Source: Toxorhynchites rutilus septentrionalis
Lineage: Eukaryota > Arthropoda > Insecta > Diptera > Culicidae
NCBI RefSeq assembly: GCF_029784135.1
Contig: NC_073745.1
Location: forward strand, 278,353,803-278,417,802
Reading direction: 5' to 3'
Length of the DNA: 64,000 bases
Within the stretch, counting starts at the first letter, position 1. Each line of letters begins with the position of its first letter. The notes beneath the pieces are model-generated. The model had not been told where the DNA came from and did no database searches. It saw only the letters and a list, made by a program, of their open reading frames with translations. The position numbers and the translations under genes are program-made. Positions 31,517-42,315 of this stretch are shown here, in pieces.

Positions 31517-32566
31517 TCAGTTCAAAATGCAACCCATATTCTAACCATTGTACAATGGTCCAGGAGGTGCATTTAAGTGGTAATTAGCAATCGAAGCTCG
31601 ACTCTCTAGACTAAAACAGTCTTTGACAAAGTTGTTGCATATGACAGAGCGCTCATTTTTATGTTGTCAAAAATAGGGTGACCAAAATTTTCTATGATAT
31701 GAAAAATCTTTATAGATAGAGGTAAACATAGTTCGACCATGTTGTAGTCCCAGTTATTATAAGCAAATTTGTAGAATAAAGTATTTTTCTATCTCTTGAA
31801 ATAACCGATATAGGGCATTTTTTCTATGGTGCGTTAGGGTCACCATGAAAAAAAAAAACAGTTTTCGGCTCCAACTTTTATATTTTAAATTCTACATTCA
31901 ACCTGTCTTCAAAAGACTTTCAGAACATACTAATACAAACATTTTGTGATGCAGAAATTATCGATATCTTAATCCTACTCATAGTTATTAATGGTTTTTC
32001 ACCCAAAAACTCATGGTTTCGATTTTAATTTACTCAAAAACAAAAAATAACATAGTTTTGAAAATCTCACATTATGTAGAGTGAAATGTAAGAAAGAATG
32101 ATAACCAAATGAAGAAAGCGTATTTTTTGGGAAGAAGTATCAATAACTTTGAGCAGAGTTGAGATATTGTCAAGTTCTGCATCACAAAATGTTTGTATTA
32201 GTAAGTCTTTTGAAGATAGTTTGAATGTAGAATTTAAAATATAACCCTAACGCACCATAGAAAAAATGCGCTTTGTCGGTTATTTGAAGAGATAGAAAAA
32301 TACTTCGTTTTACAAATTTGCTTAAAATAACTGGACTACAACATTGTCGAACTATGTTTTCGTCTATCTATAAAGATAAGAAAGTTAGATTTTTTATTTC
32401 ATTGAAAATTTTGGTCACTCTATTTTTGACAACATAAAAATGAGCGCTCTATCATATGCAACAACTCTGTCGAAGACAGGTTTTGTCTAGAGAATAACAG
32501 TCGAGCTCTAAACGCTAATTTCCACTTAAATGTATCTCCTGGACCATTGTGCATTGATGAACTGAA
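31517..32566. repeat. 1.05-kb palindrome (arms ~420-470 bp)
   Basis: The left arm (31517 to about 31985) and right arm (about 32150-32566) are reverse complements. Examples: 'tggtccaggagg.gcattta' faces 'taaatgtatctcctggacca'; 'gagcgctcatttttatgttg' faces 'caacataaaaatgagcgctc'; 'tgcgttagggt' faces 'accctaacgca'. Divergence between arms is perhaps one tenth by eye. It has no ORF and lies in intron 2 of the minus-strand gene. It looks like a foldback transposon. Confidence 0.88.
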
Positions 32567-32689
32567 TTTTTTTGCATGCCACAATCATGATATCTGTTTC
32601 TCCTTCATTTGTCTGCTACTAATCAGTTATACAATACAAACTTATTTCGTGAAAAGTCATATCAATTAGCACATAAAATCTTTTTACAC

Positions 32690-33971
32690 TGGAGTCACTT
32701 TTTATGTGGTTGATACTGCCGTGATACAAAGGAAATACAAATTTTTTCATAACTCGAGAACAAATCAAGCAAATGGAACCACATTTGGCATTTAGGTAAG
32801 GTAAGGTATTGTATTATAGAGACTTTAAACTTTTGCAGTTCATTCGTCTCTAGCCTTGAGAAAGGCCTTTTGAAAACTCTACTCTACTCCAGCGCTACCA
32901 CCTCCACCCTCTTGCCTTGAGAAAGGCACTCGATCCCTCGCCGTCCAGCTCGTCCAGCAACGATGTTGTCCAGTCGGTGTCCACACAAAGAATCTGGGCA
33001 TTTAGATATTTTAGGATGCTATAAATGTTTCTCTGATGGTTCGACACTCATCCCATCTCTTTAAGAAAGGGGGGTGGGTCTGAAACTCGAAAACTGAAAA
33101 AAGCAAATTGTTATTTGCTTTAATTTTTTCACCATGAATTTCAAAACCGGTCTTAATTTTTGTCGCGTCATTTTAGTTTTTATCCCTTTCATTATGGCAG
33201 TGTGCTCCGCCGAAGTGCTACCCCTGTACGGAGCACTGCTTCGAAAAGTATGCACATCGCGCTGGTGTGATCGAAGAATAGTATGAATATCATGTCGTCT
33301 AAAGACGACGCTCGTACACACAGAACGTCGCGCGGATGTCGTCTATAGACGACACTCGTAACGAAAGGTTTAAGTATGCTTTAAACGCTTTTTTTTATGA
33401 ATCACAATAGTTTTACAGACAGATGTAAATTTCATCTAAAAATTCAAATAAATTATTATTAATGGATTGAAGCACTGGATAGGATTATTTTCTCTCAAAG
33501 TTTTGTCAGTTTCTTTTTTTGCTTGAGCAGTGGTCCTAATGTTTTGTTCAACACTGTGTATGGTGGTTCGACATTGCTTCCCCTCTCTAAGGGGGGTTAT
33601 CATACAAATGAAAACAAAATTTTTGCATAACTTGAGAACAAATCAAGCGAAGGGGTAAGCGCAACACTTGAGGAAGGAATCGTCCGATTGGAGATGTCAT
33701 CATTTTATTTTATTTTCTGTATCAAACACGTATTCCACGTAAAGGATGAACGTGTTATTTGCAAGCCCTTGAAAAATCTTGAACAAGTATCGTGTCTGAA
33801 AATAATTTGATATTATAATGACGAGTGTTTGTAAGAAAAAACAATTGAAGATCAATCAATGAACAGTTCTGTGATTGGACTCATGAACGTTCTCTTAGCA
33901 AGAAAACGTGAATGTTTGAAGGTTTTGATAAAAAATCCATTTTTGGCGGGACGTTTGCCGGGTCAGCTAGT
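32690..33971 (+). mobile_element. Helitron-like element, plus orientation, mosaic
   Basis: It ends 'gtttgccgggtcagctag' at 33971, next to T, the reverse of the starts at 2627 and 55484. Unit fragments typical of the family occur near 32745 ('cataactcgagaacaaatcaagc'), 33000-33085 and 33560-33650. A retroposon (32796-32995) and a segment with the palindromic GTCGTCT motifs interrupt it. The 5' end is uncertain. Confidence 0.55.
32796..32995 (-). mobile_element. Short retroposon with (CTTAC)n-type tail
   Basis: On the minus strand the insert ends in CTTACCTTACC, a short tandem tail. The repeat GGCATTTAG flanks it: 'ttggcatttag' at about 32786-32795 and 'gggcatttag' at about 32996-33005. The surrounding Helitron-like unit continues across the gap. 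The tail and duplication suggest LINE-type retroposition of a 200-bp sequence. It contains 'tagccttgagaaaggc' twice. Confidence 0.55.
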
Positions 33972-34458
33972 ATAGTTAAAAAATCGAATGGCGATCGATT
34001 AAAAGTAAACCAATTTAAAATTCAATGTAAAACTAACCTCGATTCAACCTCGGGTATCCGGTATTTTTTTGCCGCTAGGAACATAAGGTTGAAGTATTGA
34101 GCAATGAAATCTCGGCCCCGGAGGACTTATAAATGCTCACTTTTGGAAAAAAATTACCCCAAGTAATGGAATGGTACATTTCCAGCGTATGTGGGTCATC
34201 AAGTTCAATGATCGATATTATGACTGAAGACTCAGTTACGCAATTATTTTCCACATTTAGTTCATCAAACTTTGCATCACTATCGAACGTGTCTGGCCTA
34301 AGGCGATCGCTGACATGATCACAATCAGAGATAGAAGTCGTTCATTGCACGTGATTCATTCATTTTGAAGTACACGTATTGATTGTGAAATTGTTTGGAT
34401 ACTGATTTTATATCTGAAAGAGTCAGGAGGAAAATAATACTATTAATATTCTCATACG
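33972..34458. other. Intronic sequence without recognised features
   Basis: Mixed-composition intron sequence. Two short ORFs have no homology I can recognise. Confidence 0.35.
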
Positions 34459-35021
34459 CCCAGGTTTTTTTTTACGCGGGGGATACGTACCTCGTGAAAA
34501 AAACGCGTTAATTGGAAAATCCGCGTAAAAAAATCATGCCACCTAATGATAGATATCAAATTGGACTATATTTACGTTGAACGGAAGTAAAAAGTTGAGT
34601 GTTGCTCGCTTCCGAAAACCCGTAGTTTTTTTCCGCCAATTTCGTTGGTTACTGGTAGCTATAGTTCAGTTTTTCTCACGAATGAGGTCATCTCTGTTGC
34701 TAGAAGATTCCCTTGTGATTTGTACACTCTACTGCCGATGCACGTGCAGTACTTTTGTTGGACCGTCCAGAGCTAGACAGGGACAGGGTAGACAGGGAAT
34801 GAAATTCACGAATCGCTGCCCGTGAAAACCCCGTCCCATTGTACCGCCCGGTGAGCTCCCCGTTACCCAACACCTAAAATACACGTAGGAATCGTGATTA
34901 GGTGTGGTACTTATTTCTTTCATAAGCGCTAAGCTAAAGAGCATAAGAGAAAAATGTGAACTGAGGGAAAGATGTGATATTGCACTGTATATTGCAAAAA
35001 AATCCGAGTTAATTGGAAAAT

Positions 35022-37607
35022 GAGCACTATGAGCACTGTTTGGAAAACGGCTAGGAAAATGCGTGGCTGGAACCATACAAACGAAAGTGAGGAATACTCT
35101 GACCGTTGGATTCTTAACTTTGCAAGGAAGGTTTGCCCCGACACCGTTCCTGCACAAAACGTCGTACGCGACATTCCGCTCCAAGGCGATTATGATAATT
35201 TTCCGATGGTAGAGTTCTCAATTGCCCTCCTCTCATGTAACAATTCAGCTCCGGAGTCGGACAAGATTAAATTCAACTTGTTGAAGAATCTTCCCGACTT
35301 GGCAAAACAGCATTTGCTGAACTTGTTCAACAAGTTTCTGGAGCTGAATATTGTCCCGCATGACTGGAGACAAGTAAGAGTGATAGCCATACGAAAACCC
35401 AACAAGCCGGCTTGCGATCACAATTCGTATAGGCCGATTGCAATTTTATCCTGTATTCTTAAATTGTTAGAGAAAATGATTCTACTTCATTTGGACAAGT
35501 GGGTTGAAACGAACAATTTGCTGTCAAATACGCAGTTTGGCTTTCGCCGAGGTAAAGGGACGAATGATTGTCTCGCGCTGCTATCCTCTGAAATCCAAAT
35601 CGCATTTGCTCGTAAAGAACAAATGGCTTCCGTTTTTCTCGATATCAAAGGGGCATTTGATTCAGTTTCCATGGAAATTCTCTCAGAGAAGCTTCACAAT
35701 CGTGGACTTTCACCAATTCTCAATAATTTCCTGTACAATTTACTGTCAGAAAAGCACATGATTTTCTCTCATGACAGCTCTAAATCTTCTCGTTACAGTT
35801 TTACGGGCCTACCACAAGGCTCCTGCCTAAGCCCCCTCTTGTACAGTTTTTACGTCAATGATATGGATGATTGTCTCACTAGAGACTGCACGCTGAGACA
35901 ACTTGCAGACGATGGAGTTATTTCCATCACGGGTACTAATCCCGCCGTTCTGCAAAAATCCTTGCAAGATACCATGAACAATCTGTTCACGTGGGCCCTC
36001 AAGCTGGGTATTGAATTCTCTACGGAGAAAACTGAAATGGTCGTTTTTTCTAGGAAGCACGAACCCGCCCAATTCCAGCTTCACCTATCCGGCAAAACGA
36101 TCATGCACTCTAAGTTTTTCAAATACCTGGGTGTATATTTTGACTCTAAATGTACCTGGGGAATACACATTGCGTATTTGAAACAGAAATGCCAGCAAAG
36201 AATCAATTTTCTCCAAACAATTACCGGAACATGGTGGGGTGCCCATCCAGGAGACCTCATTCAGTTGTACAAAACAACGATATTATCAGTGTTAGAATAT
36301 GGCAGGTTTTGCTTCCGATCAGCTGCCAGGATTCATATTCTCAAGCTGGAGAGGATACAATATCGTTGCTTGCGTATAGCCATGGGATGTTTGCATTCGA
36401 CACATACGATGAACCTCGAAGTTTTAGCAGGAGTATCCCCGCTTACTCTTCGGTTCACAGAATTATCCTACAGATTTCTCATCCGTTGCAAGATCATGAA
36501 TCCATTGGTGATTGATAACTTCGAAAATCTACTACAACTGACTCCTCAGTCAAGTTTTATGTCTTTATACCATGAGTACCTGACCCACGACGTGCACCCT
36601 TCACCAGGCATCTCCAACCAAGTTTGCTTCCCATACTTTTGCAATTCCTCTGTCATTTTTGATCTGTCCATGCGACAAAAAATCCATGGAATACCAGATC
36701 ACCTACGCTCCAATGTTATTCCGTCGATATTTTCGGAAAAATATGGAAAAGTTGGATCTGATAAAATGTTCTTTACTGACATAACATACATAAACGGGTC
36801 CACTGGCTTCGGCATCTTCAATGAAAATTCCAGTGCCTCTTTCAAACTCAAAGATCCTTGTTCCGTGTATGTCGCAGAAATGGGTGCGATATACTATGCT
36901 CTAGGGATCATTGAAACACTGCCCATCGACCATTATTTTATTTTTTCAGACAGTCTCAGCTCAATAGAGGCAATCCGCTCAATGAAAGTTGATAAACGCT
37001 CATCTTATTTCCTAACAAGAATAAGACAACTATTGAGTGTTTTGGTCGAAAAATTATTCAAGATTACCTTAGCATGGGTTCCCTCTCATTGCTCGATTCC
37101 GGGGAATGAGAAAGCGGACTCGCTAGCTAAGGTGGGCGCTTTAGAAGGCACTCTTTTTGAAAGGCAAATTGCTTATAATGAATTTTTCCACATTCCTCGT
37201 CAGTATACGCTCGTAAGTTGGCAGCGCATGTGGAGTGGTGATGAGTTCGGTCGTTGGTTACACACGATTATCCCTAAGGTCTCGACGAGTGCATGGTTCA
37301 AGGGATTGAATGTAGGTCGTGATTTCATTCGCGTGATATGTCCAATCACTACAACCTAAACGCCCATCTCTATCGCATTGGGCTCGCAGCAAACAATCTT
37401 TGTGATTGTGGCGATGGCTACCACGACATCGAGCATGTTGTCTGGTCGTGTGTCCGGTTCCATGCTGCTCGCTCTCAGCTCTCTAGAGCACTGAGAGCAC
37501 AAGGCAGACAATCGGATATCCCCGTCCGGGATATCTTAGGTAGCCGGGATCCTGATCTTCTGCTTCATCTATACCTGTTCCTCAGAAACGCCGATGTCAA
37601 CGTTTAA
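35022..37607 (+). pseudogene. I-type LINE ORF2: reverse transcriptase plus RNase H
   Basis: The polyprotein copies LINE RNA into DNA at a nicked target. Counted from the ATG at 35020, which is made at the junction with the target: RT motifs SYRPIA (136-141), FLDIKGAFD (206-214), GLPQGSCLSP (263-272) and LADDG (295-299); RNase H Asp587, Glu620, Asp644 and Asp700 in GNEKADSLAK. The RT box is LADD where most LINEs have YADD/FADD. The same residue in the second copy shows this is a family trait. FFTDITYINGS replaces FFTDGSFINGS. A 10-bp deletion after CGTGATA (about 37337) shifts the frame. The last part, with NNLCDCG...HDIEHVVWSC, continues in another frame to the TAA at 37605. The endonuclease domain and ORF1 are absent. 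Confidence 0.92.
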
Positions 37608-38129
37608 TGATGTTTCCTTCGTTGTGTCCCCGTTTCATATCCCTCCTATCCGATCGATAAACTTTTACTTAGTCGCGGCAATACATACACACACTCTTTA
37701 CAGATGCACGGTCCGAAGGTTGTGCAGTCCACTGATCATTTAACTAGAGCCAAAGGTTGTACCGCTTATGACAACTCTACACGAGCTGATGATTGCGCCG
37801 GCTAGTGACCATTCTATCTTGGATTCCTCGAGTCGAGAAAGACGCACCACGCTAGATATGGGGTACAGACTAGGGGGGCGTTGCTGATTAATGGTCAGCT
37901 GCATCCCAATAGGAAGTATCCCGTGTCGGGCACACGTACAGAGCATCGAAGACTGCAACATATCAATTATGAGAACACTTGTAATACTAACCTCGAGCCA
38001 ACCGCGAGTAATCGGTTACATATTACTAACATAGTTGTAAGCTAACATTGTCGAAATATTGAACTCCCGGCCCCGTTAGGCTGACGCCATATGAGCCTTA
38101 ATAAAAATATATATTTTGGATAAAAAAAA
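35022..38129 (+). mobile_element. 5'-truncated I-type LINE, copy with perfect TSD
   Basis: The direct repeat AATTGGAAAAT flanks it (35011-35021 and 38130-38140), and the insert ends in an A-run after 'atatattttggat'. The coding part spans 35022-37607 and the 3'UTR 37608-38129. The same 3'UTR is present at 4391-5022 (reverse) and 50311-50830. Confidence 0.93.
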
Positions 38130-38263
38130 AATTGGAAAATCCGTGTAAAAAGACACCTTTAATTGAAAATATGCGTAAAAAACTCGTTAATTGGAAAATC
38201 CGCGTAAAAAACCTCAAAAAGACAACCGCGCAAAAAAACCGCCTAAAAAACCTGGGGGTACGT

Positions 38264-38641
38264 TAAAATATATAGAAAATAGGTTGAAAGGAGCTGTTCA
38301 GAGATATGAAAGTTTTCAACCTCAAACTATTTTTCATCAGTCTAGGTTGAAAGCACCGAATAAATTGCTCAAACTGATGTGGAACAAAAGAGAACCTACG
38401 TTATGTTTAACTAGATGTAACTCAGGCATAATTTATGCTTATTTTGTATAATCAAAATAAATTTATATCCGGTTCTATAGTTACGAAACACATCTATTTT
38501 CGTGCTTTGAGTGTTTCGCGCCTGAGAAAAACTCATCAATGAATATGTTTACCGTATCCTACTCTGTGAACATCAGCCTATACAATCTTGGAAACTCATA
38601 AAAAAGGTTTAACAGTTATATATGTTACAGAATGTACATTT
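38264..38641. other. Intronic sequence between two elements
   Basis: No repeats shared with the rest of the window were noticed, and there is no coding evidence. Confidence 0.35.
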
Positions 38642-38645
38642 TTAA

Positions 38646-39980
38646 GGTGAAGGTGGAAGCTAGCCACAAATGGCTGCCACAATGGCGCTCATTTATTTCA
38701 TCTTCCTCCCTCACCCCTCGCCCGAAAATCAATAATTTTGCGAAACAGTGTGAAGAAAATGATCCTTTTCGCACACTTCCCATCAAGTAATATAAACCAA
38801 ACTCTAATCGATTACTCACAAGATATTAGATCTCCTTCTGCTGTCGCACTGTATAGTGTAAAACGTCGGAAAACTCGAGCTAGTGCTCTGAAAGTTAAAT
38901 TTTCATTTTTCAATTTCCGCAATGGTTTAGTTAGTATTGGTAAAAGCATCGTTATTTTTTCGACTCTGATGCCGGACAACATTATCGAAACAGCTATAAA
39001 AACCACTCAATAAAATGTTATTCCTGGTTCATAGCGTTTCATGTCATGAAAATCAATAGAATAAAATTGTGTTGATATCAATACAATTATTATTTTTACG
39101 TTCAATGGGTCTATAATGTGTGCTCCCGTGGTCGAGTGGTTAGCGTCAAACCTAACATGCCGGGGGTTCGGGTTCGATTCCCGTTCTGGTCGGGGAAATT
39201 TTTCTTCAAAGAAATTTCCTCTGACTTGCACTGTGGTCACGCGTATTCTAGAGCTTGCCACTCAGAATGCATTCAAGGCGTGTTATTTGGCATAGAAATC
39301 TCAACTAAGTACTAATGAAAATGACGCAAGTAATACTACGTTGAGACGGCGTAGTTCCTCTAGGAACGTTAGTGCCATATAAGAAGAAGAAGAAAGAAGA
39401 AGGGTCTATAATGTAAGGTCTAGCAACTTTAACATTGGTTAAGTAAATTGTATTGCAGAGCTCAGAACACTGCCACGGCTGCCTATGCTTTCAAAAACAG
39501 TAAACGGAAAAGTATTACATTCAATCAAAATGCCTCGGCCAACGAAGAGAAGGGTTAAGGCTCTCCAACGAGAATATGTGGAAACAATATGATCAACGGA
39601 GGAAAATATTAAGGAATTATCAACATCGAGTTACTATGCGGAAAAACTTGTAAATTCTAGAAGAGCCCCAACTCGCATGTGTTTTAAATTTGCTCGCGTA
39701 TGATCAGAAATTTACATGTGCAAATGTGCAAATACTCATTCTATATATATTTATACATGCAATTGTTCATCGGAACACATCGTTCGTACATTTTACTTTA
39801 TTATTCAATTGTTATTTTTTTCAAATGTATTCTATGACTCGTGTCAGTGGAGCGCCACACAATCTGATAAGTGGATCGATCTATTTACGGGTGCTTTGCT
39901 CTTCTCTCATAAACACTATTACCCCATTTTTACACGTGGTTTTACCTATACCACTACAATGGCTTCCTTCCACCATCACC
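38646..39980. mobile_element. TTAA-target element, copy 2, with SINE inside
   Basis: Ends GGTGAAGGTGGAAGCTAGCC (38646) and 'ggcttccttccaccatcacc' (39961-39980) are flanked by TTAA (38642-38645 and 39981-39984). The body follows copy 1 (16851-17906) closely, except for the SINE at 39120-39401. Shared landmarks include 'cctcacccctcgcccgaaaa', 'tcgcactgtatagtg' and 'cactgccacggctgcctatg'. The remnant ORF MPRPTKRRVKALQREYVETI (39530) stops early. Confidence 0.8.
39120..39401 (+). repeat. tRNA-derived SINE, full length
   Basis: A box TGGTCGAGTGG and B box GGTTCGATTCC are followed by the same body as at 12025, ending in a GAA-rich tail. The perfect 13-bp duplication GGGTCTATAATGT (39107-39119 and 39402-39414) occurs once at the equivalent place in TTAA copy 1 (17309-17321), giving an exact empty site. 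Confidence 0.93.
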
Positions 39981-39984
39981 TTAA

Positions 39985-40934
39985 TATCTCGATACAATGA
40001 CATGAATTTACGCGTGTACAGAAAGAATTGTATGAAATTCCTAGTTACATAGTCACTGGGTGTTACGAATACTCGAACACTCCTGCTGATAAATGAGATA
40101 ACTAGTTCATATTAAGCTTTATCAATGAATCAAGTGTTGAATTAAGGTTCGTAAACCTTCGTTACAACATAATTTCACTAGAATCTTTGAAAAGGATTCT
40201 ATTAATAAAAAATATACTCTCTTTCGCACAGTCGTTCGCAAACATTTCTTCTTATATAATATTTGACTTTCAAGATGTATGTGGACTCTTATACGTTTGG
40301 TTACATTTTACATCAAGTTACATCAAGAAAATATGGCGAACGTTTATTTTACGAAAATAGACTGTGTGAATCAAATGAAACAATTATGTGTATCAATGTG
40401 GTTAATGTTATTAGAATTTATTCGATTATCTAATGGTCCATAATTTAAACGTTATGTAACTCGATCAAATGTCATATCCTGGTCAACGAATTTCGGGTGA
40501 ATGTCTTCCGGATAAATATCTCTCATGTTGTAATAAAATCAAAATTTCATCAAAGCATTCCCACGCCAAATAACGAATTGTTCGAGTTCGAGAAGCTTCA
40601 ATCGAAGGAAATACTACAGACGTATTTGTCTTAGTAAACTGAGTATTTCTGATTTGAATCAAACAAAGTTGACTCGAGAGTAATTTTAAAAGGACATGGG
40701 CGTTTTAGCATGTTTTTGTTAATATTCAAAAGAAATCCTACACTGAAAGAAATCGATTTCAAAAACTAAAAGTCGTTTTTCTCAAAATGGTCATCTCAGA
40801 TTTCGATGAAATGGTAGATAAATACGTACCCTACAAATCTTCCATACATCGCAGCTTGTGCATATTTAAGGTAAAAAAGTTTTTCTAACAAAAACTTTTT
40901 TTTTCTCGAAAATTTTCCATTTGTTTTTTGGTGT
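39985..40934. other. Intronic sequence, no gene
   Basis: A/T-rich without recognised repeats until the palindromic element begins. Short ORFs only. Confidence 0.35.
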
Positions 40935-41825
40935 ACAGTAGGGTGGGAAAAAATCGACCCTAAAATTTCAAAAAGTTTCCCTATACAAAATGTTCTCCAC
41001 CTCGAAAAACAACCCTATGACGAATTTTAGCTCAATCGGACTTAAGGGAGAGTGGCGCAAAGCGGTTCAAGTTTGAGTTTTTTTGAAAATCGAAAAATCA
41101 CCGGAAATCGGGGTTTTTTAAAAAAAATGTTGATGACAAATGTCTCAAAATTGCATGACACGTCCAGATTTACAGTTATCTCAATTTTTTTTTCAAAAAT
41201 CAATTTTTCAGGCGGAAAAACGACCAAGTGCCAAAAAAAAATTTTTCGACCAAAAAAATCGAGATAACTGTGAATCTCGACGAGTAATGCGATTTTGAGA
41301 CATTTGGCATAATTTTTTTTAAAAAACCTCGATTTTATCAAATTTCAACGTTTGTGACGCTAGTAAATGACGTCCGAGTGAGCTAATATTTTGTATAGGG
41401 TATGTTATCGTGCAAATCAACATTTCGTATCAAGCTTCGAATGAAAAATCGAGATAACTATTTTTCTTGGCACCCAAGACTTTTCGTTTCGTACTCCGAA
41501 AAACAGTCCCAAAATGCGGATTTTTGACAAAAAATTTTTTTTCGAGATGACACTAGATCTCGACGTTTCATGCAATTTCAAAACATTTGCCTTGAAGAAA
41601 AAATTTCAAAAACCCTGATTTCCTAAAATCGAAAAATCACCCTTGGGTCTTGGGTCATTTTTCGATTTTCAAAAAAAAAAAAACTCAAACTTTGACCGCT
41701 TTGTCCCTTAAGTCCGATTGAGCTAAAACTCGTCATAAGGTTGTTTTTCGAGGTGGAGAACATTTTTTATATGGTAACTTTTTGAAATTCAAGATGACCA
41801 TTTTCATTGGCATCCTAGTGTACAG
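40935..41825. repeat. 0.89-kb palindromic element
   Basis: The left half has 'atgttctccacctcgaaaaa', 'gctcaatcggacttaaggg' and 'gcgcaaagcgg.tcaagtttgag'. The right half has their complements in reverse order ('ctcaaactttgaccgctttg', 'cccttaagtccgattgagct', 'cgaggtggagaacat'). An inner module, 'gagataactgt...', is also repeated in both senses. A diverged partial copy is at 1589-2066, and the outer end ('gaccattttcattggcatcctag') resembles 58875-58903. Confidence 0.82.
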
Positions 41826-42184
41826 TTATAGGAAAGAACAAGAACAGGTAGAACATGGATTTATGGTGACCCTTGGATGCTAAAGTTTTCAGTTTTCAGC
41901 TTTTTTTTTGTGGTCAAATACAATATGTTTCAATTCAGAGAGCAACGACAGCTCTCAAACAATAGCCATCTGCCAAAAATCTCTTGATCGGTCGGTCAGA
42001 TATCGAATAGTTGTTGTAAATTTAGGTATCTATTAAGAGTCACTGTAGATATTATAATAATAAATGGATTGTATAGATACCTAAAGGATGAATAAAATGG
42101 CTCTGCAGTTGTTTGAACATTACCAGTTATGACCGACAGCAAATGTTGGGTGGCGAAAAAAATAGCATTATTTTGTTTCTGTGT

Positions 42185-42315
42185 AATCATCAGAATTCAA
42201 GTGTGACAATTCAAGTGTAACATTGTTTGAAGCATTTAATGACTTTTGAGTCACCCTGTACTTCAGTAGAACTGTTGCATGTCAAAATATAAAAAAAAAA
42301 ACAGAAATTGCTCTT
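42185..42315 (-). repeat. Dispersed 'GACTTTTGAGTCACC' repeat
   Basis: 'taatgacttttgagtcaccctgtacttcagtag.actgttgcatgtcaaaat' is the reverse of 56335-56395. A diverged relative lies at 51310-51380. This is a short interspersed repeat with unresolved ends. Confidence 0.6.

Larger units (their letters stand above)
34459..38263. mobile_element. 'ACGCGG' element split by an I-type LINE
   Basis: It starts 'cccaggtttttttttacgcg' and ends 'aaaaaacctgggggta', with repeated '(aa)ttggaaaatccgcgtaaaaaa' modules near both ends. The left interior (34560-34750) is the reverse of 60225-60440. Without the LINE it is about 0.7 kb and non-coding. TIR type and TA flanks suggest a Tc1/pogo-like MITE, but this is inferred. 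Confidence 0.65.
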
